A stretch of DNA of 64,000 nt, from the NCBI GenBank assembly GCA_023953905.1, contig JAMLJA010000006.1:186001-250000 (forward strand), in the 5' to 3' direction. Origin of the DNA: Rhizobiaceae bacterium (GTDB taxonomy: Bacteria; Pseudomonadota; Alphaproteobacteria; Rhizobiales; Rhizobiaceae). Positions 8,499 to 17,242 of the stretch are shown in pieces. Numbering within the stretch: position 1 is the stretch's first letter; the number at the start of each line of letters is the position of its first letter. Position numbers and translations under genes: made by a program. The notes under the pieces are model-generated. The model did not search any database. It was not told the DNA's origin and saw nothing but the letters and a program-made list of their open reading frames with translations.

Positions 8499-9557
8499 AT
8501 GATGAAGACGATCAAGGGCCCGGCGATTTATCTTGCGCAATTCGCGGGAGACGCGCCGCCCTTCGATACGTTTGGCGCCATTTGCGAGTGGGCGGCGTCT
8601 CTGGGTTTCAAAGGTGTGCAGATTCCCGCATGGGACCTGCGTATGATCGACGTCGTCAAAGCGGCCGAGAGCAAGTCCTATTGCGACGATCTCAAGGGCG
8701 TGGCGGCCGAACATGGGGTGGAGATCACCGAGCTTGCGTCCCACCTGCAAGGTCAGCTGGTCGCCGTCAATCCGGCCTATGACGATGCGCTCGATGCATT
8801 TGCCGCTCCGCATGTCCGAGGCAATCCCAAGGCACGGCAGGAATGGGCCGTCGAACAGGTCAAGGCCGCGGCACGCGCCAGCCGCAATCTTGGTCTGACC
8901 TCGCATGTCACATTTTCTGGCGCTCTTGCATGGCCGTTTGTCTATCCGTGGCCGCCGCGCCCGGCTGGTCTGATCAAGGCTGCGTTCGAGGAGCTTGCCC
9001 GGCGCTGGCGTCCGATACTGGACGTGCATGAAGAGCATGGGATCGACGCCTGTTTCGAGCTGCATCCCGGCGAAGATCTCTTTGACGGCACGACATTCGA
9101 GCGATTTCTCGAGCTGGTGGGAAATCATCCGCGCTGCAATATCGCCTATGATCCTTCGCATTTCCGCCTGCAGAATCTCGACTATGTCGGCTTCATCGAT
9201 GTTTATCACGAGCGCATAAAGGCGTTCCACGTGAAGGACGCCGAACTGCGGTCGACTCCAAAGCAGGGTGTTTATTCAGGCTTCTCCGATTGGCCTGAAA
9301 GAGCGGGGCGGTTTCGCTCACTGGGTGATGGCGATGTCGATTTCCGTTCGATCTTCTCCCAGCTTTCCGTCCACGGTTTCGATGGCTGGGCGGTTCTGGA
9401 ATGGGAGTGTGCCATCAAGGATCGAATGGACGGCGCGCGCGAAGGCGCAAAGTTCATTGCAGACCACATCATCAGGGTGAGTGAATCCAATTTCGATGAT
9501 TTCATCGACCAGGGCGATGACAGGACCGCGATAAACAGAGCCCTTGGTCTGAGCTGA
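8499..9557 (+). CDS. Sugar phosphate isomerase/epimerase-family TIM barrel (paralogue A)
   Basis: The protein has 352 residues of the xylose-isomerase-like TIM-barrel superfamily. Conserved metal and active-site regions are visible: ELHPGEDLFD, AYDPSHF, KAFHVKDAE and AVLEWECA. It starts at ATG 8499 (or 8502). It is closely similar along its length to the protein at 16133-17188 (for example shared TIKGPAI-LAQFAGDA and RQEWAV motifs). Enzymes of this superfamily isomerise, epimerise or eliminate/hydrate keto-sugars. Position directly after the importer suggests it acts early on the imported substrate. The precise reaction is unknown. Confidence 0.85.
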   Translation: MMKTIKGPAIYLAQFAGDAPPFDTFGAICEWAASLGFKGVQIPAWDLRMIDVVKAAESKSYCDDLKGVAAEHGVEITELASHLQGQLVAVNPAYDDALDAFAAPHVRGNPKARQEWAVEQVKAAARASRNLGLTSHVTFSGALAWPFVYPWPPRPAGLIKAAFEELARRWRPILDVHEEHGIDACFELHPGEDLFDGTTFERFLELVGNHPRCNIAYDPSHFRLQNLDYVGFIDVYHERIKAFHVKDAELRSTPKQGVYSGFSDWPERAGRFRSLGDGDVDFRSIFSQLSVHGFDGWAVLEWECAIKDRMDGAREGAKFIADHIIRVSESNFDDFIDQGDDRTAINRALGLS

Positions 9558-9705
9558 TCCGGACCGGACTCGCAATTCGCAAAATGCCCCCGGATTCTGG
9601 TGCGGGCATGGACGCCCGTGTCGCTTCGCGCAATAGTGGAGTTGATGAGGGCCGCATCAACGGATGGCGGCCCGCGTTTGTTTTGAATGTAATGGGAGGA
9701 AGAGC

Positions 9706-10596
9706 GTGACCAAACGCATCGTGTTTACCGGGGGCTCCGGCAAGGCAGGCAAGCATGTGGTTCCCTGGCTCATGGAGCGCGGAAACTACGAGATATTGAA
9801 TGTCGATCTGAAGCCGCTCGATTGTCCGGGCGTGAACACGCTGATTACCGATGTCACTGACAGCGGTCAGGTGTTCAATGCCCTTTCCATGCATTTCGGG
9901 TTCGATGGTTATGAGACACCCGGCGGACCGAAAAAGGTCGATGCAGTCGTGCACTTCGCTGCCGTCCCGCGTGTCTTGATCAATCCTGACAACGTCACCT
10001 TCTCGGCCAATGTGATGAGCACCTACAATGTCATCGAAGCGGCGATGAAGCTCGGGATCCGCAAGGTGATCATCGCTTCGAGCGAGACCACCTACGGGGT
10101 CTGCTTCGCCGAGGGTGACAAGGACTTCAAGCAATTCCCGCTCGAAGAAGATTATGAAATCGATCCGATGGACAGCTACGGGCTTTCCAAACAACTGAAC
10201 GAGCATACTGCCCGCGCATTTTCGGATCGCTACGGTGCCGACATCTATGCGTTGCGCATCGGCAATGTGATTGAGCCGCATGAATACGGTCCATTCAGGA
10301 CCTATGCGGAGAATCCGCCGCTGCGAAAGCGCAATGCGTGGAGCTATATCGACGCGCGTGATCTCGGCCAGATCGTGCATCTGTGCCTTGAAAAGGATGG
10401 ACTGGGCTTTCAGGTGTTCAATGCCACGAACGACACCATCACGGCGAATGAGCCGACGGCAGAGTTCCTCAAGAAATGGGCACCCGATACGCCCGTGACA
10501 CGGCCAATCGAAGGGTTCGAGGCTCCCCTGTCAAATCGCAAGATCCGCGAAGTCCTCGGCTTCAAGGAAGAGCACGACTGGCGCAAATACGTCTGA
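9706..10596 (+). CDS. NAD-dependent epimerase/dehydratase-family (extended SDR) protein, uronate-dehydrogenase-like
   Basis: The protein has 296 residues from GTG 9706, which has a GGGAGGAA ribosome site. The Rossmann motif TGGSGKAG is at residues 8-15, and the catalytic SSETTYG and YGLSK are near residues 125-165. This is an extended SDR similar in outline to uronate dehydrogenases and nucleotide-sugar epimerases. It lacks an obvious nucleotide-sugar context, so oxidation of a free sugar or sugar acid is more likely (inference). It ends the importer transcription unit and faces the Old Yellow Enzyme gene. Confidence 0.82.
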   Translation: MTKRIVFTGGSGKAGKHVVPWLMERGNYEILNVDLKPLDCPGVNTLITDVTDSGQVFNALSMHFGFDGYETPGGPKKVDAVVHFAAVPRVLINPDNVTFSANVMSTYNVIEAAMKLGIRKVIIASSETTYGVCFAEGDKDFKQFPLEEDYEIDPMDSYGLSKQLNEHTARAFSDRYGADIYALRIGNVIEPHEYGPFRTYAENPPLRKRNAWSYIDARDLGQIVHLCLEKDGLGFQVFNATNDTITANEPTAEFLKKWAPDTPVTRPIEGFEAPLSNRKIREVLGFKEEHDWRKYV

Positions 10597-10620
10597 GCGT
10601 CAGATGCGCCGGTCTGAGGT

Positions 10621-11718
10621 TCAAGCCGGCGTTGCCCACTGCTTGACGAGGTGGCTCGCACGCTGGAACTGCGGCGGTATTTCGATGCGATGCCCGAGTG
10701 CCGCCGCCGCGCGCCAACCCCAGCGCGGGTCCGCCAGAATGGCACGGGCGTGTGCCGTCATGTCGGCCCGGCCTTCTGAGATGATACTGTTGGCAAGTGC
10801 GGGCTCGTCAATCATACCCACCGCGCGAACCGGAATGTCCACACGCTGCTTCACATATTCGGCGAGATGAACCTGATAGCCGGGGCCGACCGGAATTTTC
10901 TGATGCGGTGAGTTTCCTCCGCTTGAGCAGCAGATGTAGCTTACGCCGACGGACTTGAGGGCTTTCGCGACCTCGACTGTTTCGTCCTCGACCAGACCAC
11001 CCTCCACCCAATCCTTCACAGAGAGGCGTATGCCGATCATCAGGTCGGGGGCTGCCTTGCGAATTTCCCGCACGACTTCGATCGCAAAGCGCATCCGGTT
11101 CTCCAGAGACCCTCCCCAATCATCTTCGCGCTTGTTCGAGAGCGGCGAAAGAAACTGATGAATCAGATAGCCATGGGCACCGTGCACTTCGATGAAATCG
11201 TATCCCACCCGCGCTGCGCGACGTGCTGCGTCGCCAAACTTGCGGATCATCGCCACGATTTCCGGCTCGGTGAGCGCGTGCGGAGTGTGCCAGCCCGTGT
11301 CGTAGGGAATCGCAGAAGCTGAAACGGTCTGCCACGCATCCTGTTCGGGGCTCAAGGGTCCGCCACCCTCCCAGGGTCTGTTGCAGGAAGCCTTGCGGCC
11401 GGCATGCGCAAGCTGGGGGCCGAACTTCGTGCCGGGGATCGAAAATTCCCGCGCTGCCACCAGCGCGCGTTTTGCCGCCGCTTCATCTGCATCGGAATAG
11501 AGGCCGAGGCAGCCATGGCTGATGCGGCCGCGCCGTTCGACATCCGTCATCTCGACGGTCACCATTCCCGCACCGGACATGCCCAGCGTCATCCAATGCT
11601 GAACGTGCCACTCGCTCGCGGCACCGTCATCGGCTGAATATTGGCACATCGGCGCGATCGCGATGCGGTTCGCAATCTCCAGCGGCCCCAGCTGGATGGG
11701 GGAAAACAGGTCGGGCAT
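10621..11718 (-). CDS. Old Yellow Enzyme-family NADH:flavin oxidoreductase (YqjM-like)
   Basis: The protein has 365 residues. FMN-binding and active-site features are seen: APMCQYSA with the class-II Cys, QLAHAGRKAS, EVHGAHGYLIHQFLSP, and a C-terminal GRADMTAHARAILADP. ATG 11718 was chosen because MPDLFSPIQLGPLEIANRI matches the family N-terminus. It reduces activated C=C bonds of enones. In this cluster it could reduce an unsaturated intermediate made by an eliminating TIM-barrel or enolase-superfamily enzyme (inference). It is the most distal gene of the leftward unit, 111 bp after the dehydrogenase. Confidence 0.88.
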   Translation of the reverse strand: MPDLFSPIQLGPLEIANRIAIAPMCQYSADDGAASEWHVQHWMTLGMSGAGMVTVEMTDVERRGRISHGCLGLYSDADEAAAKRALVAAREFSIPGTKFGPQLAHAGRKASCNRPWEGGGPLSPEQDAWQTVSASAIPYDTGWHTPHALTEPEIVAMIRKFGDAARRAARVGYDFIEVHGAHGYLIHQFLSPLSNKREDDWGGSLENRMRFAIEVVREIRKAAPDLMIGIRLSVKDWVEGGLVEDETVEVAKALKSVGVSYICCSSGGNSPHQKIPVGPGYQVHLAEYVKQRVDIPVRAVGMIDEPALANSIISEGRADMTAHARAILADPRWGWRAAAALGHRIEIPPQFQRASHLVKQWATPA

Positions 11719-11829
11719 GTGGGGCTCCGGGGGGATGATGGCCAAAGGGGTGGTTCGCACGGAAGATACACAGCAAATGTGCGCGGATGCAAAGTGCAAT
11801 TTTTGCTGCAGCTAGGCGAGGCGGGGTGC

Positions 11830-12810
11830 CTATCGGGCGAAACGCCTCCGATAGTGCTCGACGACTTCCGGGTTGCGCAAATTGACCGGGAGTTCACCAG
11901 CCAGCACGCGCAGTGCCTCTTCAATTGCGCCCACACCCATGCGAAGCATGCTGTCATCGGTGATGCCCGCCATATGCGGGGTGATGATGACGTTGTCGAA
12001 CGCGAAATAGGGATGATCGGGCGGCAGCGGTTGTGTGGCGAACACGTCCAGCGCAGCTCCTCCGATGCGGCCTTCCTTCAGTGCTGCGATCAGTGCCTCA
12101 TCGTCGATCACGGCCCCACGCGCCACATTGACGAGAACGCTTTCCGGCTTCATCCGCGCGATTCTCTCCCGGCTGACGAGCCCGGTTGTTTCAGGAGTGA
12201 GGGGACAACAGAGAACAATCACGTCGGCCTTCGCGAACAGCTCATCGAGATCAACGAAGCCAACGCCCTCTGGCAGGCTGTCTCGCCGCCGGCTGTTGGC
12301 AATCACGTCAAGGCCGAAGCCGTTCCGAGCGATGGACGCGACAGTGTTTCCGACGTTGCCCATACCGACAATGCCGACCGTTCTGCCGCTCAGGTCCATG
12401 CCTTGCTCGGCATGTGCGCGTCCGGCAAGCCAGCCGCCGCTGCGCAGATCCTTATCGACGCGTCTGAAGCGGCGCAGAAGGGCGATGGCCGCGAAGAAAG
12501 CGTGCTCGGCCACCGTGCGTGCATTGGCTCCCGGAACATTTGCCACGAGAACACCGGCGCGCGAGGCCGCCTCGATCGGAATCATGTCGATACCAGCGCC
12601 ATGCCTAATCGCGGCCCGCAGTTGCGGTGCGTCGTCAAAAAGGGCTGGGGGCAACGGAGCGCGCACGATGACCACATCGGCCATGCGTCCTTCGTTTGCG
12701 AGCGTCGCGGGGTCGAGCGCTGAGGCTATGACCAGACGACCGGCGCCGGAGAGCTTTTCCCGAGCGCGCGGATGCAACTGGTGGGTCGAGAAGACGACGG
12801 GCTCACGCAT
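11830..12810 (-). CDS. D-2-hydroxyacid dehydrogenase family protein
   Basis: The protein has 326 residues. Substrate-site RHGAGIDMIP is near residue 80, the Rossmann motif GMGNVG near 148, catalytic Arg is in NVARGAVID and catalytic His in ITPHMAG. The catalytic Glu usually found in DVFxxEP is replaced by Gln (DVFATQPLP; codon CAA read from 12001-12060). ATG 12810 overlaps the 3' end of the GntR gene by 8 bp, so they are coupled. Expected reaction is reduction or oxidation of a 2-keto/2-hydroxy acid with NAD(P)H. The Gln may change pH profile or activity. Confidence 0.88.
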   Translation of the reverse strand: MREPVVFSTHQLHPRAREKLSGAGRLVIASALDPATLANEGRMADVVIVRAPLPPALFDDAPQLRAAIRHGAGIDMIPIEAASRAGVLVANVPGANARTVAEHAFFAAIALLRRFRRVDKDLRSGGWLAGRAHAEQGMDLSGRTVGIVGMGNVGNTVASIARNGFGLDVIANSRRRDSLPEGVGFVDLDELFAKADVIVLCCPLTPETTGLVSRERIARMKPESVLVNVARGAVIDDEALIAALKEGRIGGAALDVFATQPLPPDHPYFAFDNVIITPHMAGITDDSMLRMGVGAIEEALRVLAGELPVNLRNPEVVEHYRRRFAR

Positions 12811-13522
12811 GCAGAAGTGTAGCCTCGCCGCCGATCGCGTCACTGTTGCGCTCGATCAGTCCCTTCCAGTAGCTCTCCGCACCGGCGAGGTGAGCGCTCA
12901 TCAAGGCCTGGGCAAGATTGCCGTCGCGGCGAACGAGAGCATCGAAAATCTGCAGATGCTCCGCATGTGATCTGTGCCCGCGACTTGGATCTCCGAAATA
13001 GATCGGGAGACGCCCTTCGCCCATCACATAGTAGACACTGCAGATGCGGTGAAAGACGCTGTTCTTGGTGGACCGCACAATCTCGAGATGGAAGTCACGG
13101 TCCTCCACCGCGAGTCCTTCGCCTGCCTCCAGCCGCTTCTCCGAAATACTTAGGATCTCACGCAGGCGCTCGTAATTCTCCTCGGTCGCGCGCGAGCAGG
13201 CGAGTTCGGCGGCCTTGATCTCGTGGATTTTGCGTAACTCTACGGTTTCGTAGATTTGCACCGGATCGAGCGGCAGTCCGGCACGCGCAAACAGCGCCAT
13301 GGCTTCGACACTCGCCTGGCGCGTCGTCAGGTAGATTCCCGACTTTGCACGACGTTCGACGATGCGCATCGCTTCCAGAATTGCCAACGCTTCGCGTATC
13401 TGGCCGCGAGAAACGGAAAAATGTTCTGCTAGCTCACGTTCGGAGGGCATTCGCCCGCTCTCCGTCTTGGAGCAGGAGAACAGATATGATGCGAGTTCGG
13501 CCAGCAGGTTCTTTTCCGTCAT
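12803..13522 (-). CDS. GntR-family (FadR subfamily, FCD domain) transcriptional regulator
   Basis: The protein has 239 residues. A winged helix spans residues 5-70 (MPSERELAEHFSVSRGQIREAL), followed by an FCD domain with putative metal-site residues in EDRDFHLEIV, RSHAEHLQIFDAL and SAHL. The FadR subfamily typically recognises TNGTNNNACNA. Two copies of TGGTAATACCA lie in this cluster at 2602 and 15911, so this is the best candidate for the shared regulator. The gene sits between the enolase-superfamily gene (9 bp upstream) and the dehydrogenase (8 bp overlap), so it is cotranscribed with the pathway genes. Confidence 0.9.
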   Translation of the reverse strand: MTEKNLLAELASYLFSCSKTESGRMPSERELAEHFSVSRGQIREALAILEAMRIVERRAKSGIYLTTRQASVEAMALFARAGLPLDPVQIYETVELRKIHEIKAAELACSRATEENYERLREILSISEKRLEAGEGLAVEDRDFHLEIVRSTKNSVFHRICSVYYVMGEGRLPIYFGDPSRGHRSHAEHLQIFDALVRRDGNLAQALMSAHLAGAESYWKGLIERNSDAIGGEATLLHA

Positions 13523-13531
13523 GTGAGGCCT

Positions 13532-14701
13532 CTAGCCTTTCACAGCGTGCGCCTTCAAGAAGCTTTCCGAGACCGTGACACCAAGTCCCGGCCGATCTGG
13601 GATTGCGATCGTACCGTCCTTGAGGTCGATCTTCTCTTCGACAAGATCGTGGAGCATCGGATTAGCTCCCAGCGAATATTCGATGATGAAGCTGGCCGGC
13701 GAGGCTGCGCACACATGCAGCCCGGCAAAAAAGGCCGGGGCGCCCGCCCACATATGCGGCGCCAGCCGCAGGTTGAATGCCGATGCGATGGTCGAGATGC
13801 GCATGGCCTCGGTGATGCCGCCACAAAAGGCCAGGTCGGGCTGGAAGACGTCTGCAGCTTTCATCACGGCCATGTCACGGAAGTCGAATCGCGTGGTCTC
13901 GCTCTCGCCGGCTGCGATCGGCACAATCGAAGCCGCCCGCACTTCCGCCATTCCCGCCTTGTCGTCGCCGATGACCGGCTCTTCGAACCAGGCGAGATTG
14001 CTTTCCTCGGACAGCCTCGCAAAGCGCTTCGCGTCCGCCACGGTGTAGGTGCCATGGGCGTCGACCATCAGGTCGATATCCGGACCGATCGCCTCGCGTG
14101 CAGCCTTGACCCTGGCGGCCGACACGTGCGGCGCGCCGTCCATTGCGCCGACGCGCATCTTGACCGCTCGAAAGCCGCCTTTGTCGATATAGCCCAGAAG
14201 CTGTTCACCGATCTTGTCGGCACTCGCCCAGCCGCCTGAAGCGTAGGCCTTCATGCGTTCAGCCTTGCGCCCCCCCAGCAACCGCCAGACCGGCACGCCG
14301 AGCGACTTGCCCAGAATGTCCCACAATGCGATGTCGACCGCGCTAATGGCCGCTATCGAGAGGCCCCGGCGCGAGAGTTGCGGCATGGCATGTCCAGAGA
14401 GCTTCGCCGAGTGGTGGCGAACCCCGTTATAAAGCGTGTCCCAGATATCATTGATGTCACGGGGATCGCGGCCAATCAACTGAGGCCCGACTTCGTGATT
14501 AAGCATGTGCACCAGTGAACCATAGGTTCCCGCGCTTCCAGCCGCATTCTTGCCTTCGCCCCAGCCAACGATGCCATCATCGGACTCTATGCGCAGGATC
14601 GCCGCGTCGAACGTCGCGATCTGTCCGAAATCGCTTCGGTGCTGGTTGGCTGCTGCGATGGGTATGCGCACCCACCAGGCTTCGACGCGTTGGATCTTCA
14701 T
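13532..14701 (-). CDS. Mandelate racemase/muconate lactonizing-type enolase-superfamily enzyme
   Basis: The protein has 389 residues. Metal ligands are Asp214 (MVDAHGTY), Glu240 (WFEEPV) and Glu266 (AAGESE). The Asp289-His316 dyad is suggested by FQPDLAFCGG and LAPHMWAG. The second-strand catalytic motif is Lys181-Met-Arg183 (KxR) rather than the more common KxK. These residues indicate abstraction of a proton alpha to a carboxylate: sugar-acid dehydration, epimerisation or lactone cycloisomerisation. The substrate is unknown, but an acid sugar would fit the neighbouring uronate-dehydrogenase-like and 2-hydroxyacid dehydrogenase genes. Confidence 0.87.
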   Translation of the reverse strand: MKIQRVEAWWVRIPIAAANQHRSDFGQIATFDAAILRIESDDGIVGWGEGKNAAGSAGTYGSLVHMLNHEVGPQLIGRDPRDINDIWDTLYNGVRHHSAKLSGHAMPQLSRRGLSIAAISAVDIALWDILGKSLGVPVWRLLGGRKAERMKAYASGGWASADKIGEQLLGYIDKGGFRAVKMRVGAMDGAPHVSAARVKAAREAIGPDIDLMVDAHGTYTVADAKRFARLSEESNLAWFEEPVIGDDKAGMAEVRAASIVPIAAGESETTRFDFRDMAVMKAADVFQPDLAFCGGITEAMRISTIASAFNLRLAPHMWAGAPAFFAGLHVCAASPASFIIEYSLGANPMLHDLVEEKIDLKDGTIAIPDRPGLGVTVSESFLKAHAVKG

Positions 14702-14762
14702 GCTGGTCCCCGGTCTTCGCGCGGCCGGTCACCGCGCGAAGGCTCAAAGCTTGATCGGATGG

Positions 14763-15656
14763 CTACTTTATAAGCGGCAGAATGGTCTCTGCCGTGATGC
14801 GCATCTGATCGGTATAGAACTTCTCGGTCAGGACGCTGGAGCCGTGATCCTGAATGAACTTCAATTGCTCGGGCGAAATGTCGACCGGATTGCGCTCGAC
14901 CATTTCGGGATAGCGGTTCGCCGGCGTGCGATCGACGGGAGCGACGAACTCATTGGTCAGTGCGCCGTCGTAACCAACTTCCCTGAGCGTCTTGATGATC
15001 GCGGGCCAGTCGATGGTGCCGAGCCCGGCGGCAAATCGGTTGTTGTCGGCCACATGGAAATCGAAAAGACGCTTGCCGGCTTTGCGGATCGCCTCGTGAA
15101 CGTCAAACTCCTCCATGTGGAGATGGTAGGCGTCGAGGCACACACCGCATTCCGGGCTCACGGCATCGGCCAGCGCCAACGCCTGTTCACCGCGGTTGAA
15201 GAGATAGGTCTCAAACCGGTTGAGTGGCTCCACAGCGATTTTCACGCCGACCTTCTGTGCATGTGCGAAGCACTCGCGGGTGGCGTCCACGACCCAGGTC
15301 CACTCTTCTTCCTCGGTGCCATCGGGAACGACTTTTCCGACCGTCGCAGGCACAAGAGTGATGATCTCGCCGTCGAGCTCGCTCACCATTGTGAGCACAT
15401 CCTTGACGTATTGCACCGAACGTTCGCGCTGGCCCTGGTCTCGGGCCGCGAGGTTGCGCTCGCCGAGCATGAGGGTAACGGCGCCCCAGCAGCGAATGCC
15501 ATATTCCTTCAGCAGAGCGCGCGTTTCGTTCGGCCTGTACTGCTCCGGCTCACCCGAAATCTCGATCGACTCATAGCCGAATTGCTTGATGCGCTTGAGT
15601 GTCACTTCAAGCGGTTCCGCGCGCATCCAATTATGCGTTGAAAGATGCATGGCCAT
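14763..15656 (-). CDS. Sugar phosphate isomerase/epimerase-family TIM barrel (third member)
   Basis: The protein has about 297 residues. It shows xylose-isomerase-like barrel features: IEISGEPEQYR, AVEPLNRFETYL, CLDAYHLHMEE, DFHVADNNR and LTNEFVAP. Glu, Asp and His residues in these segments form the expected metal site, as in tagatose 3-epimerase and hydroxypyruvate isomerase relatives. ATG 15656 and ATG 15650 are both possible; a GGAG precedes them. It is only distantly related to the two paralogues at 8.5 and 16.1 kb. It is first in a leftward unit with the enolase-superfamily, GntR and dehydrogenase genes. Confidence 0.86.
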   Translation of the reverse strand: MAMHLSTHNWMRAEPLEVTLKRIKQFGYESIEISGEPEQYRPNETRALLKEYGIRCWGAVTLMLGERNLAARDQGQRERSVQYVKDVLTMVSELDGEIITLVPATVGKVVPDGTEEEEWTWVVDATRECFAHAQKVGVKIAVEPLNRFETYLFNRGEQALALADAVSPECGVCLDAYHLHMEEFDVHEAIRKAGKRLFDFHVADNNRFAAGLGTIDWPAIIKTLREVGYDGALTNEFVAPVDRTPANRYPEMVERNPVDISPEQLKFIQDHGSSVLTEKFYTDQMRITAETILPLIK

Positions 15657-15891
15657 TCTTCTCCAAGTTCGCCTTAAAATCAGGCCGCAGATGCGGCACA
15701 GTTCTCCTCCCCAAGGCCACCAAGAAAATCTGGTTCGACCAATTGGGCTCCGATTGACTTCTAACGGATTTGCGAGGGGGTCGCAAGCTACGAGTGAGGG
15801 GGCTTCAGATGTGTATCTATCACACTGTAAAGATAAAGATTTATGCCGCCCGAGGTGTATGCTGTCCGGTGTCAAAGCATGGAATGTGGTC

Positions 15892-15921
15892 TTGACCTTT
15901 CAAACGTACTTGGTAATACCA
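15892..15921 (+). promoter_or_regulatory. Predicted promoter with second copy of the FadR/GntR-type operator
   Basis: TTGACC (15892-15897) is followed after 16 bp by TAATAC within TGGTAATACCA (15911-15921), matching the element at 2584-2612 in sequence and architecture. It lies in the 476-bp divergent region between the third TIM-barrel gene (start 15656) and paralogue B (start 16133). Oriented rightward, it should drive the paralogue B-Gfo/Idh operon. No other recognisable element was found in the gap. Confidence 0.6.
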
Positions 15922-16132
15922 GAGGATGGGGTTGAGTGCGCCAAGGGGTTTATGCTCCCTTTGGCTCACTAGGGTGGAGAGGTGCGCGCCGACCGCCGAT
16001 TCGGGCAGGGGCGGCGGTCGGGCGCGTTCCTGTCGATGCTGATTTCTGTCATTGTCCGCCGTGCCGGTAAGCTTACGGGTGTGGGATGCAAGCGGCTGTG
16101 CCGGATCTGGTCTACTGGAGGAGGAATTTCGA

Positions 16133-17188
16133 ATGCCAACAACGATCAAGGGGCCAGCGATCTTCCTGGCTCAGTTTGCCGGAGACGCAGCGCCGTTCAA
16201 TTCGTTGCCCGCCATCACCAAATGGGCGGCCGAACTTGGCTATAAGGGCGTGCAGATTCCGACGTGGGACGGTCGGCTGTTCGATCTCAAGAAAGCGGCG
16301 ACCTCCAAGGCATATTGCGATGAGGTGCAAGGCATCTGCGCGGACGCAGGCGTGGAGATTACCGAGCTCTCGACACATCTCCAGGGACAACTCGTCGCGG
16401 TGCATCCGGCGTATGATGCGCAGTTTGACGGATTTGCCCCGGCCGAGGTTCACAACAATCCAAAGGCCAGACAGGAATGGGCTGTCGACCAGATGAAGCT
16501 CGGCGCGAAGGCGTCTCAGAATCTGGGTCTGACCGCGTCGGTGAGCTTCACCGGGGCTCTTGCCTTCCCTTATCTTTATCCCTGGCCGCAGCGGCCGGCG
16601 GGCCTGATCGAAGAGGCGTTCGCCGAGCTCGGGCGGCGCTGGAAGCCGATCCTCGATGCATATGACGATGCCGGCGTCGATGTCGGCTATGAGATACATC
16701 CCGGTGAGGATGTCTTTGACGGCGCGACGTTCGAGATGTTTCTGGATGCCGTCGGCGACCATAAGCGTTGCAACATCAACTATGATCCGTCGCATTTCCT
16801 GCTGCAGCAGATGGACTATCTTGCGTTCATCGACATCTATCACGAGCGCATCAAGGCGTTCCATGTGAAGGATGCCGAGTTCAATCCTGATGGACGGCAG
16901 GGAGTCTATTCCGGATATCAGGGTTGGGTTCAGCGCGCCGGGCGTTTCCGGTCTCTGGGCGACGGGCAGGTCGATTTCTCCGGCATCTTCTCCAAGCTTA
17001 CGGCCTATAATTATGATTCATGGGCCGTTCTGGAGTGGGAGTGCTGCCTCAAGCACCCGGAAGACGGCGCTGCGGAAGGTGCGCCTTTCATCCAGAATCA
17101 TATCATTCGCGTCACCGAGAAGGCGTTTGACGATTTCGCGGGAGGAACAACCGACGTCAAAGTCCTGCGGAAGATGATGGGCATTTGA
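16133..17188 (+). CDS. Sugar phosphate isomerase/epimerase-family TIM barrel (paralogue B)
   Basis: The protein has 351 residues, clearly homologous over its full length to the 8499-9557 protein. Shared metal and active-site segments are EIHPGEDVFDG, NYDPSHFLLQ, KAFHVKDAEF and AVLEWECC. ATG 16133 has a GGAGGAGG ribosome site. It is followed 54 bp later by a Gfo/Idh/MocA dehydrogenase. Such TIM-barrel/Gfo pairs occur in 3-keto-sugar routes, where the dehydrogenase makes a keto-sugar and the barrel enzyme performs elimination or hydration; transfer of that role to this pair is inference. Confidence 0.86.
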   Translation: MPTTIKGPAIFLAQFAGDAAPFNSLPAITKWAAELGYKGVQIPTWDGRLFDLKKAATSKAYCDEVQGICADAGVEITELSTHLQGQLVAVHPAYDAQFDGFAPAEVHNNPKARQEWAVDQMKLGAKASQNLGLTASVSFTGALAFPYLYPWPQRPAGLIEEAFAELGRRWKPILDAYDDAGVDVGYEIHPGEDVFDGATFEMFLDAVGDHKRCNINYDPSHFLLQQMDYLAFIDIYHERIKAFHVKDAEFNPDGRQGVYSGYQGWVQRAGRFRSLGDGQVDFSGIFSKLTAYNYDSWAVLEWECCLKHPEDGAAEGAPFIQNHIIRVTEKAFDDFAGGTTDVKVLRKMMGI

Positions 17189-17242
17189 CACCGGATCAGC
17201 GGTGTTTACGAATTGCCGCGCAAGAAAACGGAGGAGACATAT

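Noticed and set aside
7302..9230. Long open reading frame (642 codons) on the reverse strand
   Set aside because: It is antisense to a clear ABC ATPase and isomerase; composition is typical of a high-GC shadow frame and no domain is visible.
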